DNA of 64,000 bases from Mycoplasmatota bacterium (GTDB lineage Bacteria; Bacillota_I; Bacilli_A; Izemoplasmatales; Hujiaoplasmataceae): the NCBI GenBank assembly GCA_018622675.1, contig CP076020.1:806001-870000 (forward strand), given 5' to 3'. The notes under the pieces are model-generated. The model saw nothing but the letters and a program-made list of their open reading frames with translations. It made no database searches and was not told the origin of the DNA. The translations under genes were made by a program, and so were the position numbers. Positions 28,181-36,618 of this stretch are shown here, piece after piece. Within the stretch, counting starts at the first letter, position 1, and every line of letters begins with the position of its first letter.

Positions 28181-29797
28181 ATATTTACTTCCACCAATGA
28201 ACTCTCTTAGAAGAGAATGTTGTGGTACAAGTTGACTATCAATTGTTTTAAAGTATTTTAAAAATTTCAACAAACGATTAGCTTGGATAAAGTGCCTTGA
28301 TTCGCGGTCAATTGTACCCAAAGCATCTTCAGCGTATTGTTTTAAAATCGCATACTCATAACTTAATTCTGAATTAAAAATATAATCAGCATTTTCTATA
28401 TGTGGATAAATCCAGCGATATTCTCCACGTCTAACTGATGGCCACATATCAAGCGTTTCTTCTGGTGAAGTATTTCTAAATTGTAAATCACGAACAATGC
28501 GTCTTAATAACCTTAAATCAGTTAAATTTATAGGATTATTATAATCAATATTGATTTGTGCAAATGGTGATATATATATTTTGAATTTTTGATTTTTTGG
28601 AATATGTGAAGTTAATTCATCATTCAAAGCATGGATTCCTTCAATCACAATCGGTGTATCCGAACTTATTTTATATGGATCTTTGAACAATCTTTTTCTA
28701 GACATAAAATCAAATATAGGAAGTTTCACTTCTTTTCCATCTATTAAATCAAGAATGTTTTGATTAAATAGCTCAATATCCAATGAATTCACATGTTCTA
28801 AATCAGGTTTACCGTGTTCATCCAGTGGTGCTTGTTCAACTGGTAGATAATAATTATCAATGGAAATCATTAAAGGTTTGATATTGTGTTTCTTTAATGC
28901 TTCTTCTAATCTTAAAGAAAAAGTCGTTTTACCTGATGATGATGGTCCTGCAATAGCAATTAAACGCACATCTTTTCTTTGGTTAATTTTTTCCGCAAGT
29001 TCTTCTAGTTGATCGTTATGACCATTTTCACAAGTTTCTATTAACTCTTCAGCATCTCCATTTTCAATACGATGATTCATTTTATAAATCATATCCACAT
29101 TAAGTTTGATTGACCAATCTTCTGCTCTTGATAAAACATCAAAAAACTTTGGTGAATCAACAAATTCAGGAATTTCACCTTTTTCTTCTCGTCTAGGATA
29201 CTGAATTAAAAAACCTGGATTAAGGTAATGTAACTCATAGTCTTTTAGATAACCTGTTCTAGGTACCATATACCCATACATATAGTTTTTATAATCATCA
29301 CAAGTATAGATATTTACTTTCTCTTTACGGTACTCTAGAGCGCTTACTTTATCATCATAACCTAAACTACCATAGTAATCTTTAGCATCTTCAATGGATA
29401 CTTGTTTACGTGAGATTTTATAATTTTCTTCAATGATTTTATCCATTTCTTTTTTAATGTTTTTTAGCATTTCTTTATTAATATCATTTTCTACACCACG
29501 TCCATAGATGCCCATAGAAATACTGTTTGAAAACTTAATTTCAATTTCAGGATATGTTCTATAAGTCGCCATAGCTACCAAATAGCGCATACTAGTAGCG
29601 TATATACGCGTTGAATCATAGAAAGAATAATCTAATAATTCAACAGTAGAATCTTTGCTGATTCTATAAGATAATTCACGCAGGCGATTATTAACTAATG
29701 CTGCATAGTATTCTCCTTCAAATTGATTAGCGATTTCTTCTAATACAATGGGTTTATCATAAGTGTAAACCTTATCATTAATTGTAATTTTGATAAT
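28172..29797 (-). CDS. Nucleoside (uridine) kinase with TGS/ThrRS-like N-terminus; ATT start
   Basis: The C-terminal half is a uridine-kinase-type P-loop domain: Walker A AGPSSSGKTTFS, then SIDNYYLP (substrate site) and VIEGIHALNDEL. The N-terminal half resembles the TGS and second domain of threonyl-tRNA synthetase, a known fusion in Bacillota of about 550 residues. The first ATG (29590) would delete the TGS part. The frame runs open upstream to 29797 encoding IIKITINDKVYTYDKP, and no ATG, GTG or TTG occurs in it. ATT at 29797, beside the purine-rich GGGGTGG, gives 541 residues. I take ATT (or the adjacent ATC) as the start. Substrate is inferred from the family. Confidence 0.8.
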   Translation of the reverse strand: MIKITINDKVYTYDKPIVLEEIANQFEGEYYAALVNNRLRELSYRISKDSTVELLDYSFYDSTRIYATSMRYLVAMATYRTYPEIEIKFSNSISMGIYGRGVENDINKEMLKNIKKEMDKIIEENYKISRKQVSIEDAKDYYGSLGYDDKVSALEYRKEKVNIYTCDDYKNYMYGYMVPRTGYLKDYELHYLNPGFLIQYPRREEKGEIPEFVDSPKFFDVLSRAEDWSIKLNVDMIYKMNHRIENGDAEELIETCENGHNDQLEELAEKINQRKDVRLIAIAGPSSSGKTTFSLRLEEALKKHNIKPLMISIDNYYLPVEQAPLDEHGKPDLEHVNSLDIELFNQNILDLIDGKEVKLPIFDFMSRKRLFKDPYKISSDTPIVIEGIHALNDELTSHIPKNQKFKIYISPFAQINIDYNNPINLTDLRLLRRIVRDLQFRNTSPEETLDMWPSVRRGEYRWIYPHIENADYIFNSELSYEYAILKQYAEDALGTIDRESRHFIQANRLLKFLKYFKTIDSQLVPQHSLLREFIGGSKYEH

Positions 29798-29952
29798 ACC
29801 ACCCCTTTTTTTATAGTGTATTTAATATTTTACTACTTTTTATCAAATAATCAAGTTATATTCATCTTATAGATAAAATAATGATTAATAATACTTCTAT
29901 TATTCCCTTTTAAAAAACTTATGATATAATTTTTATATGGAGGAGATTTTAT

Positions 29953-30774
29953 ATGTTATTAAGCAACTTTTTTACTACAATAGGTATGGATGAGCAGCCA
30001 GGAAAATATTTTTTCAGTAATTATCATCTGATATATTTACTCATAAGTATCTTCTTCTTTATATTGCTGTTTAAATTTCTAAAAAATAAATCTAGAAAAC
30101 GACAAAATACCTATATTACCTTTTTTCTAATACTCATTATTATATTAAAATATGCTGGAGAAGCTTTATTTATATATGAATATTATTTTGTAGAAGAAAG
30201 TTATTCATCATATCCACATGCTTTTTTTGATATTAATACCTTCTTCTCATTTCAGTTATGTGGCATCATGAATATCGTATTACCCATAGTCATTTGGTTT
30301 GATATAAAACCCTTAAAGGATTTTGTATTCGCTACTTCTATTTTAGGTGGCCTGGCTGTTATGTTTTATCCTGTAACAGTTTTATATGGTAATCCTTTTG
30401 CACTTACATTACCAATATTAAGATCAACAATCGTTCACTTCTTTTTAGTCTTCATTCCACTGTTTTTAATGCATAGGGGCGATTTTAACTTAAATAAAAA
30501 AAGATGGTATTCAATTGCATTTTGGTTGATAATGACAGCCTTGTGGGCTATGTTCGGAAATATTTTTATTGATTCAAATGCTAACAATATGTATTTAATG
30601 TCTAACCCATTTAAGGGAGGACCCATCCCAATTATAAATGTTTTACCAAACGGTTTCCATGTTATATTCTTAGCTTTTGCTGTGACAATTGGTTATGTTA
30701 TTGTTTACCAGATAGCAGGCTTATTTACCGGTAAGCATCTCTTAGCTAAACATTTAAAACAAAAACACTTATAG
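29953..30774 (+). CDS. Integral membrane protein, TIGR02206/YwaF-like
   Basis: A 273-residue protein with about seven membrane helices (near 24-44, 52-70, 95-115, 122-145, 152-175, 186-205, 235-258). Landmarks are FSFQLCGIMNIVLPIVIW, a conserved-looking histidine in STIVHFFLVFIPLFL, and NPFKGGPIPIINVLPNGFH near the end. These fit the YwaF/TMEM164-like family of unknown function in bacteria. GGAGGA precedes the ATG and a TATAAT box lies at 29925-29930. Its terminator abuts the insertion sequence. Confidence 0.65.
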   Translation: MLLSNFFTTIGMDEQPGKYFFSNYHLIYLLISIFFFILLFKFLKNKSRKRQNTYITFFLILIIILKYAGEALFIYEYYFVEESYSSYPHAFFDINTFFSFQLCGIMNIVLPIVIWFDIKPLKDFVFATSILGGLAVMFYPVTVLYGNPFALTLPILRSTIVHFFLVFIPLFLMHRGDFNLNKKRWYSIAFWLIMTALWAMFGNIFIDSNANNMYLMSNPFKGGPIPIINVLPNGFHVIFLAFAVTIGYVIVYQIAGLFTGKHLLAKHLKQKHL

Positions 30775-30785
30775 TATTGATAATC

Positions 30786-30819
30786 AAAAGACTTCACATT
30801 TTAAATGAAGTCTTTTTTT
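30786..30819 (+). terminator. Terminator of YwaF-like gene, hit by the IS
   Basis: An AAAAGACTTCA/TGAAGTCTTTT stem followed by T's. The T run forms part of the 8-bp target duplicated by the insertion sequence. Confidence 0.82.
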
Positions 30820-30822
30820 CTA
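30815..30822. repeat. Left target-site duplication of the ISL3 element
   Basis: TTTTTCTA here is repeated exactly at 32299-32306 on the other side of the element. Eight bases is the duplication size of ISL3-family elements. Confidence 0.88.
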
Positions 30823-30875
30823 GGTTCTATAATTTTCTTAGGGGTGTTAATAAAAAGATGTTTATAAATTAAAAG

Positions 30876-30944
30876 TGCATGAATAGGAATCATCCTTTAT
30901 AATTAAGTTACCTACAACCAATCGAAAGGGGTCCTATTCATGCA
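30876..30944 (+). promoter_or_regulatory. Inverted repeat trapping the transposase start codon
   Basis: TGCATGAATAGGA (30876-30888) is perfectly complementary to TCCTATTCATGCA (30932-30944). The 3' arm covers the ATG at 30940. In a transcript reading in from outside the arms would pair, hiding the start; a transcript starting between them would not. Such an arrangement is a known IS device against read-through expression. Confidence 0.6.
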
Positions 30945-32208
30945 TGAACATTATATCAGTAAATTATTTAATTTGAAAGATGAAGATATTATTATTAAAG
31001 ATATTTCTATAGAAAGAGGGACTAAGTATATTAAATTAGAACTTCCTATTAGAGAACATGTCTGTCCTCACTGTGGTTGTTTAACCAAGAGGGTTCATGA
31101 TTACAGGATAAGAAAGATAAAACATCAATTTGATTTAGGATATAAAGTGATACTTCTATATAGGCGGCGAAGATATTTATGTAAAGATTGTCATAAACGT
31201 TTTCCTGAAGAGAATCAATTTGTAAGAAAATATCATAAGATAAGTAATTATACGAAACAACTAATTATCAAAGAATATGGATTTAAACAATCAATCACAG
31301 ATGTTGGTAGACATTTAAATATATCATTTCACACAGTTATGAGACACATTAAAACTCATATTAGACCTAGGAGGCAAGTTTTACCTGAAGTCTTGAGTAT
31401 AGATGAGTTTAAAAATTTATCTCATGGCTATGGTAAATATGCTTTTCTTATGACTGATCCAGTCAATAAAAAACTGATTGACGTTTTCCCTAACAGAAGA
31501 AAACATAACCTAGAGTATTACTTCTCCCATATTGACAAAAAAGAGCGAGATAAGGTCAAATGCATCATATCAGACTTATGGGATCCTTATAGACAACTGG
31601 TTCACAAATACTTTCCTAAGGCCAAATTAATCGCTGATAAGTATCATTTTATTAGACAGATGTATTGGGCCGTTCAAGATGTTAGATTAAGGGTTATGAA
31701 GAAATATCGAAAAGGTACTTATGAATATCATTATTTAAAGAAATATTGGAAACATATATTGGCTTATACTTATAATCTTTCAACCAAGCATTTTAAAGAT
31801 TATAAGCTTGGTTATCACATTACAGCGAGAGAGATTATTGATAAAGTAAGACACTTTGATCTAGATATGAAAAAGGCGATTGATTTAAAGGATTCCTTCT
31901 ATGAAATGATGCATAGCACATCTTATTATGAAGCTAGAGATGTAATAAATCAATTTATAGATGACTTATATCAAACAAAGTTACCTGAATTCAAAACAGT
32001 CGCTAGGACTTATAAAAACTGGAAAGAAGAAATTATTAATTCATTTATTACCTATGACAAAAAACAATTAACCAATGGCTTTATTGAAGGTTTGAACAAT
32101 AAAATCAAAGTGATTAAACGCATAGCCTTTGGCTATAGAAACTTTGATCACTTTAGATTAAGAATATTTGCATTAACTCATAATGATTGCCCTATTACTT
32201 CACTTTAA
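30940..32208 (+). CDS. ISL3-family transposase
   Basis: A 422-residue DDE transposase with two zinc-binding Cys pairs at the N terminus (CPHCG and CKDCHKRF), a helix-turn-helix stretch (SITDVGRHLNISFHTVMRH), and catalytic acids in LSIDEFKN, ISDLWDPYRQ and NGFIEGLNNKIKVIKR. The C-terminal YRNFDHFRLRIF is typical of the family. AAAGGGG precedes the ATG. Full length with no stops or frameshift, so it could be active. Confidence 0.95.
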   Translation: MHEHYISKLFNLKDEDIIIKDISIERGTKYIKLELPIREHVCPHCGCLTKRVHDYRIRKIKHQFDLGYKVILLYRRRRYLCKDCHKRFPEENQFVRKYHKISNYTKQLIIKEYGFKQSITDVGRHLNISFHTVMRHIKTHIRPRRQVLPEVLSIDEFKNLSHGYGKYAFLMTDPVNKKLIDVFPNRRKHNLEYYFSHIDKKERDKVKCIISDLWDPYRQLVHKYFPKAKLIADKYHFIRQMYWAVQDVRLRVMKKYRKGTYEYHYLKKYWKHILAYTYNLSTKHFKDYKLGYHITAREIIDKVRHFDLDMKKAIDLKDSFYEMMHSTSYYEARDVINQFIDDLYQTKLPEFKTVARTYKNWKEEIINSFITYDKKQLTNGFIEGLNNKIKVIKRIAFGYRNFDHFRLRIFALTHNDCPITSL

Positions 32209-32298
32209 AACAAAAAGAAAAAGACGATACTTCAAACGAAATATCATCTTTAAATTCTTTTCTTAAACATCAAAGACCCCTATCCTTGACATTCAACC

Positions 32299-32306
32299 TT
32301 TTTCTA
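32299..32306. repeat. Right target-site duplication of the ISL3 element
   Basis: TTTTTCTA, an exact copy of 30815-30822. Confidence 0.88.
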
Positions 32307-32354
32307 AAAATCTATAAAGTTATATTATTTATTGACTTAAATGTATAAAAACGA

Positions 32355-32969
32355 TTAATAGCCATGTTTTTCGATTTTACCATCTTTTCCATGGATAACA
32401 ATATTTGTATCTTGATTAATAGCTTTTATCGTTGCATAAGCGACAGCCTCTTTTTTTGTATGCAATACACGAATCGTTTTTTCAGACCCTTCTCTTTTAA
32501 CTATCCACTTGTTATCTTTGTCTCTATAGACAATATGATACTTACCAAGTTCGACAGACTCTTCATCATTATCATCAGCATTGTCGCTATCATCATTATT
32601 GTCATTTTCATCAGCATTGTCTTTATCATCAGCATTGTCGTTATCATCAGCATTATCATTTTCATTATTCTCAGCCATATGAACAGCTGGAGTTTTTTCT
32701 TCATCTGTATCTGACTCTATGGCCGAATCAGTGGTGACTTCATCATCTTCTTGGCTCAATTGTTCACCTTCAGCGTTATTATCTGATTCATCAATTTTTT
32801 CTTCGACAATAGCTTCATCAATTGTTGAATTAGAAGTTTTAGATTTTTCTTCCGATTTTACTTTGTTTGGCTTAATAAAAGTGTAGTAAGCAACAACTAC
32901 AATGACAATGATCATTATGCCAATAACAATAAATGGTAAATTTTCTTCTAAAATATTTAAATTATACAT
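32355..32969 (-). CDS. Membrane-anchored acidic-repeat protein with DUF2188-like C-terminus
   Basis: A 204-residue protein: membrane helix at about 10-32 (FIVIGIMIIVIVVVAYYTF), a long acidic, probably disordered linker with six-residue DNADDN-type repeats (about 103-135), and a C-terminal ~60-residue domain (YHIVYRDKDNKWIVKREGSE ... THEN KKEAVAYATIKAI) resembling DUF2188. DUF2188 proteins are small and of unknown function. The ATG at 32969 was chosen over GTG 32981, which overlaps the GTGAG-type ribosome site. It lies 16 bases downstream of the radical-SAM-like gene, so the two may be co-transcribed. Confidence 0.7.
   Translation of the reverse strand: MYNLNILEENLPFIVIGIMIIVIVVVAYYTFIKPNKVKSEEKSKTSNSTIDEAIVEEKIDESDNNAEGEQLSQEDDEVTTDSAIESDTDEEKTPAVHMAENNENDNADDNDNADDKDNADENDNNDDSDNADDNDEESVELGKYHIVYRDKDNKWIVKREGSEKTIRVLHTKKEAVAYATIKAINQDTNIVIHGKDGKIEKHGY
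32569..32658. repeat. Five 18-bp tandem repeats inside the acidic linker
   Basis: On the minus strand the units read GACAATGCTGATGATAAC with small changes. They encode DNADDN, DNADDK, DNADEN, DNNDDS and DNADDN. Such in-frame repeats can change in number by slippage. Confidence 0.85.
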
Positions 32970-32984
32970 AATCTCACTCACTTT

Positions 32985-33848
32985 CTAAAACAATGATATT
33001 TGTTCTTGGTGTTTTGATTTTTTATATAAGTCAATAATTTGATTCATTGAATATGCAATTTTTGTCTTCTTAATGTTAAAAATAAAATGACGTTTAAGTT
33101 CGGTTGTATTAGGACTTTGCCAAGATTTTTTATAGCCATATAAGTCAAAATAAACCGACTTTAAATCTGATTTTTCTTTATCGATAACTTCATAAAAATT
33201 ATTTAGTTTTTTGCTATCAAAATTAAGTGAAAAGGTTGGATAAATAAAATTTGGTTTAAAGTCAATTAAATGATTTAATAATTCTTTAAAGTCCTCTATT
33301 TTATCATTGATATATGGAATAACAGGTTTAATGATAATACCAAACTTAATCGAAGTTTTACTTAAGGCTTTAATGATCTTCTCTATTGCTTTAAAATGAT
33401 GAGAATCATCAAAAAACTTTAAAGATATCTTTGTCATACTTGCTATTGGAATAGCAATGAGTAATGGATGTTTTTTTGAGAATTCCTCTAAAATATCTAA
33501 GTCATCAATTAAATTAACTGAGTTTGTTTCAATAAATAAACCATGATTCGTCTGAGAAATTGCTTTTATCAAAGGTTTTATTGTCAAATGGCATGCATAT
33601 ATATCTGGGTTTTGAAAAAAGCCAAAAATCTTTTGATCTTCATAACCATTGATTTGTTTAATGAAATCTTCTTCTCTGTCTTGAGATATAGAAGGTTCCT
33701 TACCATTAGCGAGTGGAAAGAAATCTAAAGGTGTTGATAGATAATTAAAGATATCATTTGAACCATGACAAAGGTTGGCATAATAGTCTATGCCGAAAAA
33801 TTTATCCTTCTGTCGATTTCTTATTAATGATGATGAATTTAATATCAT
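32985..33848 (-). CDS. Radical-SAM (SPL-related) protein lacking the cluster cysteines
   Basis: The 287-residue protein follows the layout of spore-photoproduct-lyase-related radical SAM proteins: GIDYYANLCHG near the start, LIETNSVNLIDDLDILEEFS, SMTKISLKFF, IIKPVIPYINDKIEDF, FIYPTFSLNF, SPNTTELKRHF, and the final EQISLF tail. Where the family has the 4Fe-4S motif CxxxCxxC (typically YRGCSHGCIYC) this protein reads CHGSNDIFNYLST, so the three cluster cysteines are missing. It should not perform radical SAM chemistry as known. The reading frame is intact, which argues for a retained non-catalytic role. Upstream of the acidic-repeat gene. Confidence 0.62.
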   Translation of the reverse strand: MILNSSSLIRNRQKDKFFGIDYYANLCHGSNDIFNYLSTPLDFFPLANGKEPSISQDREEDFIKQINGYEDQKIFGFFQNPDIYACHLTIKPLIKAISQTNHGLFIETNSVNLIDDLDILEEFSKKHPLLIAIPIASMTKISLKFFDDSHHFKAIEKIIKALSKTSIKFGIIIKPVIPYINDKIEDFKELLNHLIDFKPNFIYPTFSLNFDSKKLNNFYEVIDKEKSDLKSVYFDLYGYKKSWQSPNTTELKRHFIFNIKKTKIAYSMNQIIDLYKKSKHQEQISLF

Positions 33849-33945
33849 AAAAAACCCCTTTTTATCATCTAAACTCTGTCTTTAGATTCCTTATTTAACT
33901 TAATTATATCGTTTTTTTGATAAATTTCATAGTATATAAGAATAA

Positions 33946-34485
33946 TTAACTTTTTTTGATATATGTTTTTACAATTTTTAACAGTTCATCAAAGTTTAGT
34001 TCGTGTGCCACACGAAGTACAGGTGCATGAACATCATCTAACCATGATAAATGTTGTTTTCTTGAACGAATATTTTCTGGATTATGTTCATAATCACTCA
34101 CCCATTTCAAAAATTCTTGATGTTTTTTATATAAATCCCCATCAGGTAAAATCCTTGAGCCAAATCGCTTATACTCTCTATCATTAATTCTTTGTATTCT
34201 GGTTTCAATATCTAAGTTCATATATATAAACAAATCAATATGAGATTTTAATTCATCAAAAATATTGACGATTGAACCTGAAATAACAGAATTTTCAGAT
34301 TTTTTCAAAGCTTCTTTGATTAAGTTTTTTATTAATTCGTTGTCTCTTCTCACTGTAAAAGGTGGATCAGTCTTTTCCCACATTAAATCATCTACATCTA
34401 TGTGAGTGAAGTGATAATTTTTCGCTATTTTTTCAGCTAAGGTCGTAGTTCCAGAACCACTTGATCCAAAGATATTGATGATCAT
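33946..34485 (-). CDS. P-loop nucleoside/nucleotide-kinase-like protein
   Basis: A 179-residue AAA/kinase-like protein with the P-loop GSSGSGTTT (about 7-15). The usual Lys is Thr, a variant also seen in a known family of small kinase-like ATPases. HIDVDDLMWEKTDPPFT and the lid-like RINDREYKRFGSR follow. Substrate is unknown. The ATG at 34485 is seven bases after GGAGGA; the ATG at 34500 overlaps that site. It follows the ABC permease gene directly and may be read with it. Confidence 0.68.
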   Translation of the reverse strand: MIINIFGSSGSGTTTLAEKIAKNYHFTHIDVDDLMWEKTDPPFTVRRDNELIKNLIKEALKKSENSVISGSIVNIFDELKSHIDLFIYMNLDIETRIQRINDREYKRFGSRILPDGDLYKKHQEFLKWVSDYEHNPENIRSRKQHLSWLDDVHAPVLRVAHELNFDELLKIVKTYIKKS

Positions 34486-34499
34486 TTTGCCATCCTCCA

Positions 34500-35681
34500 T
34501 TATTTTTTAAACATAATTTGTTCACTGTTAAACATTTTATTGAGTAATAAAATAAAGCCTAGTAGATATATTAAGTTTGATAATGTGGTCACCAAAACAA
34601 AGGTACCTATACCATTTGTAAATGTCATTATCCCAACTAGTGATTGAACTGCATTGTATATAGGTATTAAATAAACATAAGTATTGGTATTAGCACCACT
34701 ACTGAACATTGAAGTTATAGATATAACAATGGTCAAAATATATATTGGAGTTATATATGTAGCTGCTTCTTTTAGTGAACGAGCATAGGCTGAAACAACT
34801 GATACAATACCAACTATTACAAAAATGGTTGAAAATAAAACAAGTAAAATCAATAAATAATCTGTCAAAGCAAAAACAGATAAGCTTTGGTCTTCTAAAT
34901 TAAGTAAAGTTGGTAAGGATAATATAATACCTATAAAAGAAGAAATTGAAGAAATCAATGATAATACAGACAAGCTTAATATTTTCCCTATAGCCAACTC
35001 ACTTCGTTTAATTGGAGTGATTAAAAGAGTTGAAATGGTATTTCTTTCTTTTTCACCGGCAATTGATTCAGGGCCAATTGACATTGCGCCTGAAAATAAA
35101 AACATAATGACGAGCATCGGTAATAAACTTGACATAATTGTCCCGACCATTTCTCTTTCAGAAATTTCGGTTTGTTGATAGTTAAAGTCAATATATGAAA
35201 TATCTCCAAAAACCTGTGATTTTAAATATTCATCATAAGAAATCAAATAATTTCTAAATCGATCAACTGCTAAAGACATGTCTTTAGGGTTTGTATAGAA
35301 AGTCACAACTGGGTTAGGGTCTACATCGGGATTAAAACTTTCAATGTCGCCATCAAATATAATGACTACATTCCATTCTTCTTCATCGACTAATGCTTTA
35401 TAGTTTTCAACATCTGAAGACTGTATTTCTATGACATTAATATTATCTTCGGTGTCATTGATACTTTCACCATTTAGGTAGATGCTTTCAAAAGTGTTGG
35501 TTGGATTAACAATAGCTATATCTGCTATTTCTCCTTCTTGCATATTAACTAATGCATTGCCTATAAAAGAGTATATCAAAAAAATAAATAGACCAGGTAG
35601 TATAAACAGGGTTACTATAAGTCTTTTATCTTTTAGAACTCTATCAAATTCTTTTTTAAAGATTACAAATATATTTTTCAT
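34500..35681 (-). CDS. ABC-2 permease, NatB-like
   Basis: A 393-residue protein with a membrane helix at about 18-40, a large extracytoplasmic domain (about 45-180) and five or six helices in the C-terminal half (about 185-385). Between them is GPESIAGEKERNTISTLLITPIKRSELAIGK, the conserved coupling loop of NatB/CcmB-type ABC-2 permeases. NatAB exports sodium in B. subtilis, but substrate is not decided by sequence. The start overlaps the ATPase stop by 4 bp. Confidence 0.85.
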   Translation of the reverse strand: MKNIFVIFKKEFDRVLKDKRLIVTLFILPGLFIFLIYSFIGNALVNMQEGEIADIAIVNPTNTFESIYLNGESINDTEDNINVIEIQSSDVENYKALVDEEEWNVVIIFDGDIESFNPDVDPNPVVTFYTNPKDMSLAVDRFRNYLISYDEYLKSQVFGDISYIDFNYQQTEISEREMVGTIMSSLLPMLVIMFLFSGAMSIGPESIAGEKERNTISTLLITPIKRSELAIGKILSLSVLSLISSISSFIGIILSLPTLLNLEDQSLSVFALTDYLLILLVLFSTIFVIVGIVSVVSAYARSLKEAATYITPIYILTIVISITSMFSSGANTNTYVYLIPIYNAVQSLVGIMTFTNGIGTFVLVTTLSNLIYLLGFILLLNKMFNSEQIMFKK

Positions 35682-36448
35682 GATATATGGCCCTCAGCTA
35701 AGTCAAAAAATAAGTCTTCTATATGTCCGTGGCTTTCATGTACTTTATCAAGCAAGTCGTCATAGATAAGCTTCCCATCTATAATAATACCAACTCTATC
35801 ACATATTTTCTCAACTAGTGAAAATATATGAGTTGATACTATAATGGTTTTACCACGTTTTTTTAATTCAATTAAAAAATCAGTAACGATTTTACCCGTT
35901 ATGATATCTAAACCATTAGTAGGTTCATCGAAAATAATGATATCAGGATCATGAACAATAGATATTACTAATTGGACCTTTTGTCTCATACCAGATGATA
36001 AATCACTTATTTTAACTTCTTTAAATGTATCTATCCCAAATTTACTGAATAATTCTTTTTTACGATTTTGCGTTATCTCATTACTTAAACCATGTAATTT
36101 TGCAAAAAAATCAAACATATAATTTGGTGTAAAAAATTCTTCTAATTTTAATTCGCTAGTTAAAAATCCTATAGACTTCCTAACATTATTAGCATCTTTA
36201 ACAACACTGAAGCCATCCACGTAAATATCCCCCTTATCAGGTTTGATTAATGTGGATATACATCTTAAGGTTGTTGTTTTACCTGCGCCATTAGGGCCTA
36301 ATAAGCCATATATTTCTCCTGGATATGCATTGAATGATAATCCATTAACAGCGACTTTTCTTTTCTCATCAGTCTTATTGATTTTCATCTGCTTTTTTGA
36401 TAATGTAAATGTTTTGAAAATATTTTCTACTTTAATTTTTGCTTCCAT
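35678..36448 (-). CDS. ABC ATPase, NatA-like
   Basis: A 256-residue ABC ATPase with Walker A GPNGAGKTTT, signature SDLSSGMRQK, Walker B IIIFDEPTNGLD and the switch His VSTHIFSLVEK. It is coupled to the NatB-like permease by a 4-bp overlap. GAGGT lies five bases before the ATG. An exporter, possibly for sodium or a small antibiotic. Confidence 0.9.
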   Translation of the reverse strand: MEAKIKVENIFKTFTLSKKQMKINKTDEKRKVAVNGLSFNAYPGEIYGLLGPNGAGKTTTLRCISTLIKPDKGDIYVDGFSVVKDANNVRKSIGFLTSELKLEEFFTPNYMFDFFAKLHGLSNEITQNRKKELFSKFGIDTFKEVKISDLSSGMRQKVQLVISIVHDPDIIIFDEPTNGLDIITGKIVTDFLIELKKRGKTIIVSTHIFSLVEKICDRVGIIIDGKLIYDDLLDKVHESHGHIEDLFFDLAEGHIS

Positions 36449-36588
36449 TACTTACCTCATTATCTACACGTATGTCATTTTTATTCTCTTGTTAATATCT
36501 TATCAAATATCTTACTGATTTACAATATTGAAGGTGTATATATAAAGTTAAAAATTCACTTATATAGTTTATTAATAATTTTAACGAT

Positions 36589-36613
36589 AAAAAAAAGTCT
36601 ATTTCTAGACTTT
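36589..36613 (-). terminator. Terminator of the infC-rpmI-rplT operon
   Basis: An 8-bp stem AAAGTCTA/TAGACTTT with a GAAA loop, then T's on the minus strand, right after rplT. Confidence 0.88.
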
Positions 36614-36618
36614 TTGTT

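Larger units (their letters stand above)
30823..32298 (+). mobile_element. ISL3-family insertion sequence, complete (1476 bp)
   Basis: The element starts GGTTCTATAA and its other end, read inward, starts GGTTGAATGT. The two ends share GGTT, AT at positions 7-8 and AGGGGTnTT at positions 18-26, forming imperfect inverted repeats. Exact 8-bp TTTTTCTA duplications flank it. It carries one full-length transposase gene. An exact target duplication and an intact gene argue for a recent, possibly active insertion. Confidence 0.9.

Noticed and set aside
32216-32258. AAAGACGATA/TATCATCTTT hairpin after the transposase as a terminator
   Set aside because: One mismatch, a long loop and no clean T run; support is too weak.
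32569-32658. Tandem repeats as a CRISPR array
   Set aside because: Units are contiguous without spacers and lie in frame within a gene.
32501-32714. Overlapping frames on both strands across the acidic repeats
   Set aside because: They arise from the 18-bp repeat in other frames; only the acidic frame has a membrane helix, a conserved-looking C-terminal domain and a ribosome site.
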